Of a DNA stretch of 64,000 bases, positions 13,701-27,400 are shown piece by piece (positions within the stretch are counted from its first letter, which is position 1; each line of letters starts with the position of its first letter). The position numbers and the translations under genes are program-made. The notes beneath the pieces are model-generated. The model saw only the letters and a program-made list of their open reading frames with translations, searched no databases and was not told the DNA's origin. Origin of the DNA: Megalonaias nervosa (Eukaryota > Mollusca > Bivalvia > Unionida > Unionidae). Location: positions 62,001-126,000 of the forward strand of contig JAECUM010004966.1 in NCBI GenBank assembly GCA_016617855.1, in the 5' to 3' direction.

Positions 13701-14789
13701 TGCTGTAAGGTTCTAGTCCTAAACATAACAGTTGTGAGATTTATTTATGCACAAATGCAACCATCAAATGCAAAATATTTTCTTCCTGTTGAATGGATAG
13801 TTACTTGCAGATTGTAGGTGTCTGTACATAGTTTAAATAGTATATATTAATGCAACTGGTATTTTATCAGGTGTCAAATAACTCCACATACATATACAAG
13901 GAAAATGCTTGAATTTAAATATCGACTTGAAATATATATAATTAAGCATTATTGTAAAAAAGAAGCAGATTTCTACCATACCATATTTGTAATCTGAGCT
14001 AAAGGAGTGGATTTTACAATATAACACATTCACAATCCTTTAAAATACAGTGAAATTGGAGAGATATTATATTAAATGTATCTCTGTCTCTAAATAATAT
14101 TAAATATGTAAGGAGCAATTATATAAATAACATTTACCAGTATCCATTTCATAGTGACAGCTGAGGACAACAGTTGTACCTCTAAACAAGTGAAACAAAT
14201 TGCCTCCATTGTAATATTTACTACAATTTATGAGCAACTTTAAAATGAGTTGGGACTGGTGGTACTTTACACTAATAGCAACAATAACAACAAGCAAACA
14301 AAAATAATCAAAAGTACCAGCAAATTTAAGCATGATGTAACTTTGAACAATTCACATTTGACCTTTCACACCAGCAATAATATAAGTACACAGTGATATG
14401 GAAGCTCAGGGGTTGATTTAGAAGGGATTCAGGGTGGGATGGGGAGGGGTTAGTCATTCAAACCTATTTAACATAGTCATATTTTCACTGAAGAACACAG
14501 CAAAATTGTTATTTTTACTAAAATGAACCATCTTTTCTCAAAATTTAACCCATGTAGAAATAAATCATGGATCCAGCCATATTGCTGATAATGTGGGAAA
14601 GAAAACTGAAATGGCAATACATGCTAGCCTTGATTGTTCTGCAGCATGGTGTGCATAGATTGACAAATGTTGCTGTGTATTTGCAATATCTATGATATAG
14701 CTGCCAATTTGCTGTCACATACGTGTGTTTCATAGCTAAGTTAAAACTATTTCTGCTGCAGATATATCAATAAACTATAACACAAGAAA

Positions 14790-14868
<79 letters not shown>

Positions 14869-17800
14869 TCCTCCCACCCCCAATGGTATGGTAAGTGGAT
14901 ATTAGATCCCTAAAATAATCCAGGTTTCCCAATGCAAATAAAAAATACCAATAAAAATCTTTCTAACACAAAAGACATAGCTTAACAGCTTTAGAGCCAT
15001 TTCTGCAACTCTGCTGAAGACATAAAAATAAATGGCCAAATACTAAAGTATGTAAAATTGGAAGACTTTGTTGGCTCCAAACTTCAGAGCAACCAAAATA
15101 ACTGGAATAAGTAATGAAGATGTAATGCAGTATTAAAACAAATAACATTGAAAAGGCACTGAGAGACATGGGAAAGAACATAATCTGCTAAAATTAAGTA
15201 TCAATATAATTTACAATAGTTTGTCACAGCATTATCTGTTGCTTTTCTACTTGTACAATTTGACAGTGGACGCATCATCATACTCCTGTGGTATAGTTCC
15301 TTGAGTTCACACTGACCAAATGTTCAGTCAGTTTCTGTCCCATGTGCAAGCCTCCAGCTTTGCAGACTTCTGCTATAGTATCAGTTCCTGGTACTTTGTC
15401 ATTTGACCACAGGTTGATTGCTTTCTCAGGTTTAGTTAGCACTGAAGGATCAACAAGAGACTGATTTTCACTTGGGACATTTGATCAATTGCTTCCTAAA
15501 TAACAGATGATTATTGATTGACGTTGAAGTGTTCTACCCATTTTTGTAGTATTTTTTCTTTGTCAGTGATCAGTGTGGCACAATCATTACTCAGTAATTA
15601 AGATGTTGCTGATGGATGGCCTAAGGATTGTCTTCAAAGCACCATGTAAGTTCTTCATGTTATTCCTGTCTTCACAGGACTGAATCTCATATGCCTTGTA
15701 TACAACTATGTCTAACAACTCTCTGAGTTTGCATAGGATAGTCCTCTTTATGCTATCGATGGCTGCTTTATTAAATAAGGAAGTGTTGTATTCTAAACAA
15801 GCCTTTCAGAGCTGATATTTCTCATTCAGTAGTCTCCATTTGGCAGCATCATTCTTGTCAAACCAATCTTGATATTTACATGTGGTGGAACTGAGGGCTT
15901 TGGATGCAGCTGAGTATAAAGAGTCTCGGAAGTATTTCCCAATGTCCTTGGAGTTTGCATCAATTGTTTCTAATTGGTTGCAGTTCTTCAAAAAATGTCT
16001 TTTTCATGTTCTCCTGTTTCAATTATAAGATATTTAGCTTTTTGGTGCTTTTTGCCTTCTGGTCATTCTAGCATTTTGCACTTCTTATGGACTTCATCAT
16101 TTTGACGTCCTGCCTGTCTCTTCTCCTGACAATGCCAGTGAGATGCCAGTGACTGAAGCATGGGTGAATCTAAGATTTCTTACTGCAGTTTGGTAATACT
16201 GTTGGTAATAAGGATAATCAGCATATATTTCAACAGTAGTAAGAGTCTGTTGTTGCATTTGCCAGACATTTTTGTTGATGATGCCTGGTCATGTCTAGTG
16301 ATCTGTGTCAACTCTTGTTTTTACGTCTGCATGGATGATAAGCTGGTCTGCTTTTGGTCCTTCTGCAATAAGAGACTCTAGGTCTTCATAATTAATATGT
16401 GTCCTTATCTCATCTATGTTGGTCATGGTGGGTGAATAGTCGATGATGATAGTTGTATATCTTGTTAGTCTGTCATTCATGCCCTTTGGGAGATTTGTAA
16501 GCTTGCTGACTAACTGTGATTTGATGGCAAACCCAACACCAGCTTCACATCGCTCGTTTACTTCAACCACTCCAGAAGGCATAACCAGTTCCTATTTGGG
16601 TGAATTGTCCTTTCTCAGCTAGGTGAGTTTCACTCATGTCCACTATCTGGATGTTGAATCTAGTCAGTTCTCTACTACCTAGGGTTGTTCTTCTGCTCTA
16701 TCTGCTGAGGTACTGTACATTAGTGTGTGCACATTCCAGGCATTGATGGTGAGTGGCATCACCTTTGTTTTCTTGTTCAATATTCGACCACTAAAGTGGG
16801 ATCTGAATCTGCCACAGTATGCTGACCGGGGTTGAGGTGAAGTAGGCAATGTTTTGGACACCTTTTCTAGCCCCTTTCTCATTCTACAGAAAAGAGCAGT
16901 GTGATCCAAATTAACCTGCTTAGTCACCCAGGGGGCAGCAGCATTTGACTTCCACTGCTGTTTTGGTCCCATGAAAAGTGACAAAATGCTCTGAGTCATC
17001 TGTGTGCAGGTCTGCAGCTACAGCTCCCAATGTACCCACACCTGCTGCTTTGCTACTTGTCCATTGCCACAGGACTTGAAGATATATGGTGGTAGGGGTG
17101 GGAGATGATGTCATGGCTTGCACTTTGAGTTTGAACTTTAAGTGAGGGAAAGCTGTGCAGTCACCTTGCTCTCTCAACCAGCTTTGTCTGAATCCAACTG
17201 TATTACAATGTTGAGATATCTGGAGACAAGTTCAGATGCAGTAGATAGCTATCAGGTCCTACTGAACCTGAACTGATGCCCTGTGCTGTCCACACAGCTC
17301 TTGCCATCTCTCTTTACAGCTTGGGAGACGGAGGGAATAAGCATATCTGTTCAGTCACCTGATCAACCAAGGTAGACTTTCGAGAGGAAGACAGGTATTG
17401 CTTTCCTCTTGGGGTCATCAACAATAGCCTGACCTGATCCTGGTCATTAGTGAAGATCATATACACTTACTGTTTTTTGATACACGTCTATCAATAGTGA
17501 CAACCAGCATGATGAAGTATTTGTCTACTCTGAAGATGTGTGAAAATCAAAAATGAAATATCAGAAATAAAGTAATAAAAAAGCCAAGTACGTTACTTAA
17601 TTGGGAATGAACTTCTGTCCGATTTACAAATTTGTTCTCTATTTTGCTTTTAATAACACACACACACACACACACACTTACTTTTGCTGTGCAACCTGAA
17701 GGGCTGTCTGCCTTTTGTTTTGTTTATGCTAATTTCCCCCAATGCACTTCTTATTTGAATTTTACAGAACATGAACTTGCTAAGGCTAATATAAAAGATG

Positions 17801-20800
17801 GAAATGGTGAGTGATATGCTCATGAAAATTAACTCTTGCCTCCCTCCACTACATGTGATGAAGATGGGTCAAAAGTAGAAAAAAGTGCAACATGCATATC
17901 TTCTGATAATGAGTGTAATATGTACTGAGCTTCAATGCAATCCACTACAAACTGCAATTCACAAAATTCTGTCATTTCTAAATAGAAAAAGGGCCAAACT
18001 CTTATGCAGTAAGATTTATCATTATGGACATTGTTTGATGATGACCATAATATGTACCAAGTTTCAAACAGATTCATAATAACCTGAAATACAAGTTTTG
18101 TGAACAAGATTTTGTCCTACCCTGTATTCAGCAGTAGGATATAACGGGAAAACAACTCGAACAAAAATTGCCAGGCAACATGATTTGTTGATATGTACAT
18201 CTTCCAATGATGATGTACGAAGTTTTATGATGATCTAATGAAAACCATGAGACTAATTGTGTTTGCAAAAGTAAGTCATATGTATGTCAAGCTCCAAGTA
18301 AAAAAGAGGAAAACCTCAAACAATAGTGACAGGATCACTGTGTTTACTTGATATGCAAGTGTTTTGATGATGATCATAACTTTTTACAAGTCTGATGGTG
18401 ATCCAATGAAATCTGAGACTTACTGTGTTCAGAAAACTAGGCTTTACACTGCATTCAGCTGCAAGTCAACGTGGGCAATAACTCTTATAAAAGGCACATG
18501 AACACAGTAATCTGATGATATCCCCATCTTCCAGAGATGACCATCCTATTTCACAGTAATCCATCAAAATCTGTGGGCCTTGTTGCACTAATGATATTAT
18601 GAAATGACTGCATTAAGCTACAACAAAATAAGAACCAATAAATGAGCAAGTAAAGTGATTTGTCAATATGTACATCTTCAGGTGATAATTATAATATTTA
18701 CCAAGGGTCAAGACAATCCATCAAAATCTTTGGGACTAGTTGTGTTCAGAAGATTGTGACAAACTGTTATAATAAAAAATGGGCAATAATCTAGAAAAGT
18801 ATGTTTAAGTCAGGTGATTTGAAAAAGTGATCATGTAATGACCATAAAATTTGCCAACTTTCATTACAATTCACCAACAACTGTGGGAATTGTTACACTT
18901 ACAAGGTTTGTTAGGTGGAGATGACAATTAGTGTGTACCACTGTCTTGAAAGTATGTACAACATAAAATATTCGTGTCTTAGGGGGCTTAATTTTTCCCC
19001 AAAAGCTTCAAAGCATTGACTTTTACTAAGCCACATATATAACTAACAAATATAATTTTATTACATATGAAATAAGAACACACCTTTGGTATCATTCCAT
19101 ACAGTTGTGATGCTAGCTTGATTCCTGCATTTGACAGACACATAATATGTTGCATTATGCTCCAGAATTCCACTAAGATTGGAATTTATCCCAACTGGAT
19201 TCGTGCCTGTAGAGATGAATGACTGTAGTTCACTGCCCCCAGGCGTGGTTCCTATTGCCCAGTGGTATTCCTACAATTATTTATACAAATATAATTGAAG
19301 AGGAATTTGTAGGAAATCATACAATAATGTATATTCATTTTCAAAGAATACAGGAAGAAAGCTACTCAGTACAGACTCAAACATTTCAAGTCATCTTCCT
19401 ATGATCTGTTTTCAGCAATTAATTATGCCTGCAAAATATCTCTCCTCATTACAAAATGTGCATATGTAAAATATATTTGGACATTTTCAGCATAAAATTC
19501 AATGCATTTGTGGTCCATATACATTGTATATAACAAATACATTCTTTAGAAAGCACCATTTCTAGAAAACATACAGTTATGATCTCTTTCTTCCAATTTG
19601 TTAAGTTTATGCAGATATTAGTGGTAAATCTAAAGCTATTTTATCCTCATTAATTATTAAATACAAGGTAGAATTAATGAATTTATTATTAGGTTTACAA
19701 AACAGAGACACATTTAATAAGTGACATTTATATAGGGGGTAAAAATAATAAAAATCTACTGGCTGCACCCATTGCTAGACCTAGTGCTTGACAACTTGAT
19801 TGGGAAACATATAAACTAGTCAACAAGTTAAACTATTCATTTCATAGGCTTTGAAATTCCCTATTGGCAGGGTTAATTGGTATGGTATATGAATCCAAAG
19901 ATATGTAAATCTGAAGGTATGTCACTCTAGAGCTTGAATAATTATGGGAAATTTCAGTATGATGTAACATAGTACATCATCCTACAATGATAGTACTATT
20001 CATAGAATATCTGAACTTTTATGACCACAGGCTCACTTTACAAAATTACTGAAATTACAAGAATCTGCTGAGGCAATCAATATAAACTTACATGCATCTA
20101 CAGGCAGTGATCTGTCTAGTGGTTGCTCTAATCTTATTCACTAAAAATACAGACTTAAAAAGATTGCCATAATTCAGATACTACAGCAAAATCTATCACA
20201 AGTTAGTTAAACATTTGAGTTGTATTTATTGATTACATTCACCATAGTTTGCTTATTAAAGTTACCATCAACTAATGCAGGGATGGGAAAATAGCAGACA
20301 TGAATAGATATGATAAATTGAAACCAATATCTCTTCCACTCTGACATCTCCAAAGTTAGCATTTATCTTTTATATTTTTTGGCTTATTCAACTTTAACTG
20401 ACCTCTATATCACTCTGGTTATCCCGACATTGCCAGACAGACTTTATGGTGTCATTTGAACTCTGAAAGTGGGTGGGTGTAAACTCTCCCTGTCTGACAT
20501 CAATATACATCATGACATCAGGATCAAAGATTGGTGGAGTCAGATCAACATAAAACCCATTGGAAGATGCTGTTGCTGTGGCTCCAGATCCAAGTACAGC
20601 TCGTACTGTGAAGGTAAAAGTTTATTCAGGAACATGAATGGTTTGGAGCTAAACGTATCGTGTCTGAATATATTCAAGGAACATGAATATTCTGGAGCTA
20701 AATAAAACTGTGCCTGAAAATTGTACCTAAATACAAAACTTAAATGGACATATGAACTGATCAATGTATGGAGAGTTGGCCCAAGGTACTATATTTATAG

Positions 20801-23800
20801 TCAGTCATAAAAAAACTTTTAAAACTGTAAAGTTAACTTTGGTGTGATCACTGAAAGAAAAACTAAAATATAATACAAACAGTGAATGTATCACATTTGT
20901 GACTAATGTGCATCAGTTTTGGGGATATCAAAAGAAATTTTAGTTCTATCAAACTCTGTCTCAGCAAAATTGCAAGACAAATAAACTCCGCTGCCACTTC
21001 TGGATACCTGAAACTTGCTACTGCATTAGAGCAAACAAATACAAAAAATGCTTGTGGAAAATAAGAATTATATTACTTTTATTTATTCATATTTTGGGGA
21101 GTTGTGGGGTAAAAATGAACATCTTAAAAATATGTAAATGAAATTGCAAGAGGAACATACTAATAAGGTTTTTTAAATGGCTGATGAAAATGTTAAATAT
21201 TGTACTTTTACTGGTAGAACTGCACATCTTTATAATGTGTTTGACATTGTAGGTGGAAACACTTGGGTTCCTTTACTGAATAAAAGAACCAAAAATGATC
21301 CAAGAGTGTCACATCTTCATTTTTTTTGCATTGATTTCTATTCGGCATTATAGTGGTTCACATGAGAATAAATATCTATTAATTTGGTATACAACATAGT
21401 TTATTACTGCAATGTTTCTACAATGTTTGATAAAAACAAACATAGTATTTTGTTTCCTTTTAGATGTCAAGAATTAGGTTTATGCTAAGGACAGCTACTT
21501 AAGCCATAAAATATACAAAGTAGTGAACATCATAAGGAACAATTCTACAGCTTGTTTTATCAAATACTGCTCAATAGTTACCAAGAAATAAAAACTGTAA
21601 TTTTGTTACAGACAGATGCAGAATCATGTTACCATTAGGACAGGTGGGCTGGAAAACTTGGTTTCCAGGCATCTCTTTTTGTGTTGCAGTTGAGATAAGA
21701 CATTTTTGTTGCAATCTAACTTTATCCATCTTTGCTAGTCAAGGTTTTGATATGTTAAGCCTATCTACACCTTGGCGGATCGAGCAGATATTTTAGTACT
21801 TTGTCCAAGTGACATCTATTGGATTTCATGAGTTGCCTCCCTTAGTATGTAATGCCGACTAACCAATAGCATGTAACAACTATGGTTATCCAGTAGAGAT
21901 AAGAGATTTTTTGTTGTAATCTAACTTTATTCATCTTTGCTAGCTATGGTTCTAATACGTTAACCCTATCTACACTTTGGCAGATCGAGCAGATAATTTT
22001 GTGCTTTGTCCTAGTGACATCTATTGGATTTCATGAGTTGCCTCTCTTAGAATGTAATGCCAACTAACCAATAATATGTCACAGCAGTACATTGTATATC
22101 GGCCGAAAAAGGTGGAGGGAATTGACTTCAAAAGGATACTTTCTAAGTTTAACATTGAAAGTATGATTATGTACCAAAGAAAAACCATTACATGTGTATT
22201 TGAGTGAAAGACATTTGCACAAACATGGACCAGCAGCAGAAAATTGCTAATTTATGCGTCCATCCAAGTTATGCACTCACCTTGTCTCAATCATGTAGGA
22301 AGTGTTCAAATTTGAACAACATAATTTTGATTGGATGTGGTGGCTTGCTGCCACATCCAATGAAATTCACAGACCTGAAGCACAGAAATATCTGCTCAAC
22401 CTGCCAGGGTGTAGTTATGGTTAATATATTGGAACCTCTGCTAGCAAAGATGAACTTTATCATGCAAGATTTGGAAGTCTACTCTATCATATACAATTAA
22501 GAAATTTAGATATTTAAAATTCTGTCTCTGTTTATGCGACTATCAGTTCTTGCAAAGGCTGTCTGCTACTCATGAATGTCATCAAATCAATGTATAAAAA
22601 GGACCAGTGTGGCATTTTTTCAATATATGGTTTTCATTTGTGCAAAGTTATATTCTTTTACTCACTGTCATTATTCCTCAATACACTGAGCAAGAAAAAT
22701 GGCCAAACCATCAACCTTGATAATCATTAACGTTTTGAAATATTTTTATCACAATTTTCACTTTTACCCCAATGATAATAATAAAACATTGCAAATAAAC
22801 CAAATAGTCAGTAAAGTTTAGAAAAAAAACATTTTATTTCATTTATTATTAGTATATGAGTATCATTTGAATATATTCAAATTCTTGCAACTATCAGATA
22901 GTGTTTGCCTAGTGTATGAAACTAGTGAGTCTAATGGATATAATGCTGATACATACCTCTGACCCAACCTCCCCATCCCCCACTGAAGCAAAACTCACTA
23001 ATATTAACTTGAGTATGCAGTCAAGACACCAAAGTCAATCTCACAATTAGTAACAAATAATTTGGAAACATAAATATCAATAACATTGTTATTCACACAT
23101 ATCTTCTACCCTTTTGGAAATATCAACTGAATCAAATGTATCATACTAAAGTATAATTCCAATTAAAATTTCCTAAACTACACAAGCATTGTTTACCAGT
23201 AATATAATATACAGCTGGCACAATATCAGTCCCATTTTCAGTATCTACATTCACTTCTGGTTCAAGAAAGAGATCTTTCAAAGTGAAGTGCAGTAGTGTG
23301 TCAGTGTTGCCATCACAAGCAGGATCACACACATAATGGGAACATGTATCTGAGCAAGGAAAGCATGGGGACAATACCTGAAATAAATTAAGATACACCT
23401 TAAATAAATTTAGATGCACCTTTAATAAATTCAGTTAAATACATGTTAAGCCATTAGCATATAAAACAATGTATTATTGCTTTTTCTGCAAGTCTAGCAA
23501 CATTTTGAAACATTTAATGAGTCTTAAATATCCCATAACATACGCTGAAAACTAATATTTATCAGTCATGAAATATGACAATATTTTGTTCAATAAACTG
23601 TTAAATCAGTTTAACGGCATGATTTACCTTAAATTAAGATACATCCGGCATCCTGTTCATATCATGTATGAAGCATACTGCATGTGTACAATATTGGAAA
23701 CAGAAACAGATTTTTTATATGTTATACAAATAATGTAAAAATATGGAAACAGTGAAACCTGCCTTGAAAGACCACCTCTTCTGCCATAAAAAAGCAGTCT

Positions 23801-24434
23801 CTCAAGACATTCAGTCACTCATAGCAGGTTTGTGCTGGTTGACTAGTTCTCAATGTCAAAATTCAGGGTTTAAAAAGGAACAATACACATAAATGCTGTA
23901 CATGAATTTTATTCTTTATTCATAGTTTTGTTGAAATATCATATTTATTCCATTCCAAGATCATTTGATATAGCAATCAAGATATACATTTATCATAAAA
24001 CATTCACATTTATATCTGAAGATTCCAAGTCCATATATTAGGATATAAATTGCAAAATCAACTAAGAAATGTTCTTTTTTATGCTGCGCATGACTTGCAC
24101 TGTAGTCGTTTGAGGTAAATAGTAATATATGTGTATATGAAGCAGCAAAGAATTAAATCAAAAAACAAAATTACTCCTTCAGAAACAAAATTAATTTATT
24201 TAAGATATAAAAGCCAATGACTAAATTCACTGATAACATAAAATATTAAATCTGAAACAATGGATGAAGCAAACTGCAATGCAGTGAACATATGAAAGCT
24301 TGGTTTGTGTGCTTTAATAACTGTAACATCAAAAAAAAGCAACAAACAACACAAACCTTCCACAATGACAATCAAATTTGGAAAGCAATAATCACTTATT
24401 AAAGGCAAAGACAAGAGCCTCATTCATCCTAGTG

Positions 24435-24474
<40 letters not shown>

Positions 24475-27400
24475 TGTAATTTTTATTGATGACTATAAGT
24501 TGTTGTGACTGCCTCTATACACATGTATAGGTTCTATTTTATGATATTAAAGAATGTAAAATTGCATAGGATCTATATAAAAATTCTTATGTATGTGTTG
24601 ACTGTTACTAACACAGGCAATAAAATTATTAGCAGATATGTTTACAAGTTCTGGATTTTCTGATTGGATAAGTTGGTCAGGTGGTATGTTAGACGAATTA
24701 AGTTAATTCCCATTGGATGGGTTCAATCATGTCAGTCCTTTTGCGATGTTGGAAATTTGCAATTTGTCACACTGGAGTAGTGATACATTGTAATATGCAT
24801 GTTTTAACCTTTTCACCCTTATAAGTAGCTCAGACTGGGCAGTTTTCCAATTCATATTTCTTGTGTCCTTGTTGTAACATCAAGTCTGCAGATGTATTTA
24901 ATGTTGTATTCAGATATTATTTGAGAGGAAAACATTTGTTTGGATTTTTCAGTGGAAATAGAAAGTGCTCATTGTACTATAATATAATATTGGAACTATT
25001 GTGAATTATTCAAAGGAGCTCTGGACAATGCCATTTTTACATGCCAGGACTGCTGGTGGACTAGTATATTCACGGATCTGAAATTTATATGAGCATTTCA
25101 TTCTTTTGGACATAAATAGTATTTTTTTCAGGAATATTTTGGATTCAGTTCATAATACTGTAAGCACCTCTTAAAGTTTCATTCTATGACATTGATAATT
25201 ACATTGTTTGTAAAGTTCTACAAAACCTGTTGGTTTTGCTTCTTTCTGTCACTTGGTTTATGACATAGAGCTGTAGCACTAAGTATTACAGATTGACATC
25301 TAAGGCAAATGACATACTTGAAAACTACAATGAAACCCTTTAAGAAGGTTTCTCATTATGACATTATCAGCATTGTGTGATTTTTCACAAAAGATAATGA
25401 CACAATATGAACCTTGTAATTGACTATTATTTCCCTGACTTCACTCACTGAAGATAGAATAGTTAATCATAATGGGGATTTACATAACTTTGGCACTACA
25501 ATGGCTGTTAGTGATGTGTACTTTAGTCTGGTTTATGGTCAGTAAGATATAATGTACCTACAAGACTTGTAGATTTAAACAAATTGGCAGACAGACTTTA
25601 CTTTATTTGCTGCTGTTTCTTAAGTTGTCATGTTTTTCTGTGGATTAAATAAAGATCAGTGGAGTTAATCTCTGCTTTTGTGATGCTGATCTTTCACAGC
25701 ATTGTCATTAAGCACTATCTGCACTTTGCCTGCAGACCTTCAATGTTACAAAGGATTAAAGGTCAGTGGTATTTATTTCTGGTTTTGTGATGTGGCTGTT
25801 CATAGCAGTATTACATTTGCCTAAATGTAGTGGTCACTGGGTGTGTTCTGCAAGGTGGTTGCTCAAACCAGTGCATTTATTAAATAAAACCAGTCCTAAA
25901 TGATGACTGTAATCACAAATGACAGGTAATCACTCATAGAAGAGGTCATTAAAAACAGGTTTTACTGTATTATATATTAAAAACACAAAATCAAAACACT
26001 ACAAAAATGTAACTAACCTCTCTAAAGTCAACAAAATCAGTAACTCCCATCTGGGTCCCAATGCCAGCTTCATATCTTATGACTGGATTAGTTCCTCCAC
26101 GGAAAGGTTCTCCATAGCGACACAAAGCACCAACAATTGGTGGAAGAACGAGATCCCTAAATGAGGCCCTGACAGTCCATGTTTGGAATAAATCATCCAC
26201 TGATGGCAGGAAATTGTCTTTATTCCATACATGTAGAAGTAGCCTTGTGTCAGTAGTAAACTGCGGAATTCCACACAACTGGCTGAGTGCCTGATCATCA
26301 GCATACACATATAGACACCATGAGACCTGCAATTGAATTTGTTACACTGACTGAGTTTATGTAAAAAAAAAAGAAAGACGTGTGGCATGTCTCTACAAGA
26401 GATATAAGATTATAAAAATATCTGAATACAAGATGAGTACTCAGCTTTGATGTACAGCAGGAAAAACATAAAGGATAAATTTAGATACTGATTCTGAATA
26501 CTTTTTTCTGACCAAGTAAATGTTTAAAAATATATAAGATTGTTTTCTGCTAAGACAAATAACATTGCTTATTGGAAATGGATATAATTAATTTACTTCA
26601 AAATTGAAACAAACAAACATTATATAATATTTATGGCTGGAGATACAGTGAATGAATGCCAAACAATTTCCAAATGGTACTTTTACAACATGAGGAAACA
26701 AAACTGTATAGATAATTTTCACAGTTATAGATCAATTAAAAATTTTTCTTACCATAACTTCCTCTTTTACAGTAGAAAAAGATATCTTGTACTGATGAAA
26801 TTCCTCAGCAGGATTAAATGGCAACATTGTCTTTATGGACATGGGATAGCTGGAGTCATTGTAAAATCGGCACCAGACAACTGAATATGGCTCAGATCCT
26901 ATCAAGTTAAATAAATTGTGTTGGTTAGTTAGTTAAGCAGAAAAATGATGCTACATATATAAAACTGGCAAGATATCGATAATGACTTACAAAACAACTA
27001 ATAAATTACTTAAGTTATGAATGCCTTGGTATATTAAAATATAACACACAAATTGTGCTAATTTAAATACTTTTATACAAATCTGAGAATGGCTGAAGAT
27101 GATCCAGAGCAATATCTCTTTCAATATGGATTCCGAAAGGTAACAAATCAATATGACCTAGATATGATTCATATAAGTCAAATTTGCATCAAATTTAATT
27201 TCAATCAATTTGAATCTTTGATAATAAGGAAAATAAATACATTAGATACAGTCATGTTTATTTATGGTCACATACAAATATACTGACACTAGACAACCAA
27301 TGCATAAAATAAGGCAAGGCAAAGCAAAGAATCCAACTGCAATAAATGCAACTCTTTAAATAAAGCACAGGGACTTTTACTCAAAATTAAATTCTTACAA

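Noticed and set aside
22204..22500. 98-residue plus-strand frame next to the 205-bp repeats
   Set aside because: No domain motif, no splice or promoter context, and it includes a hairpin and repeat-derived sequence.
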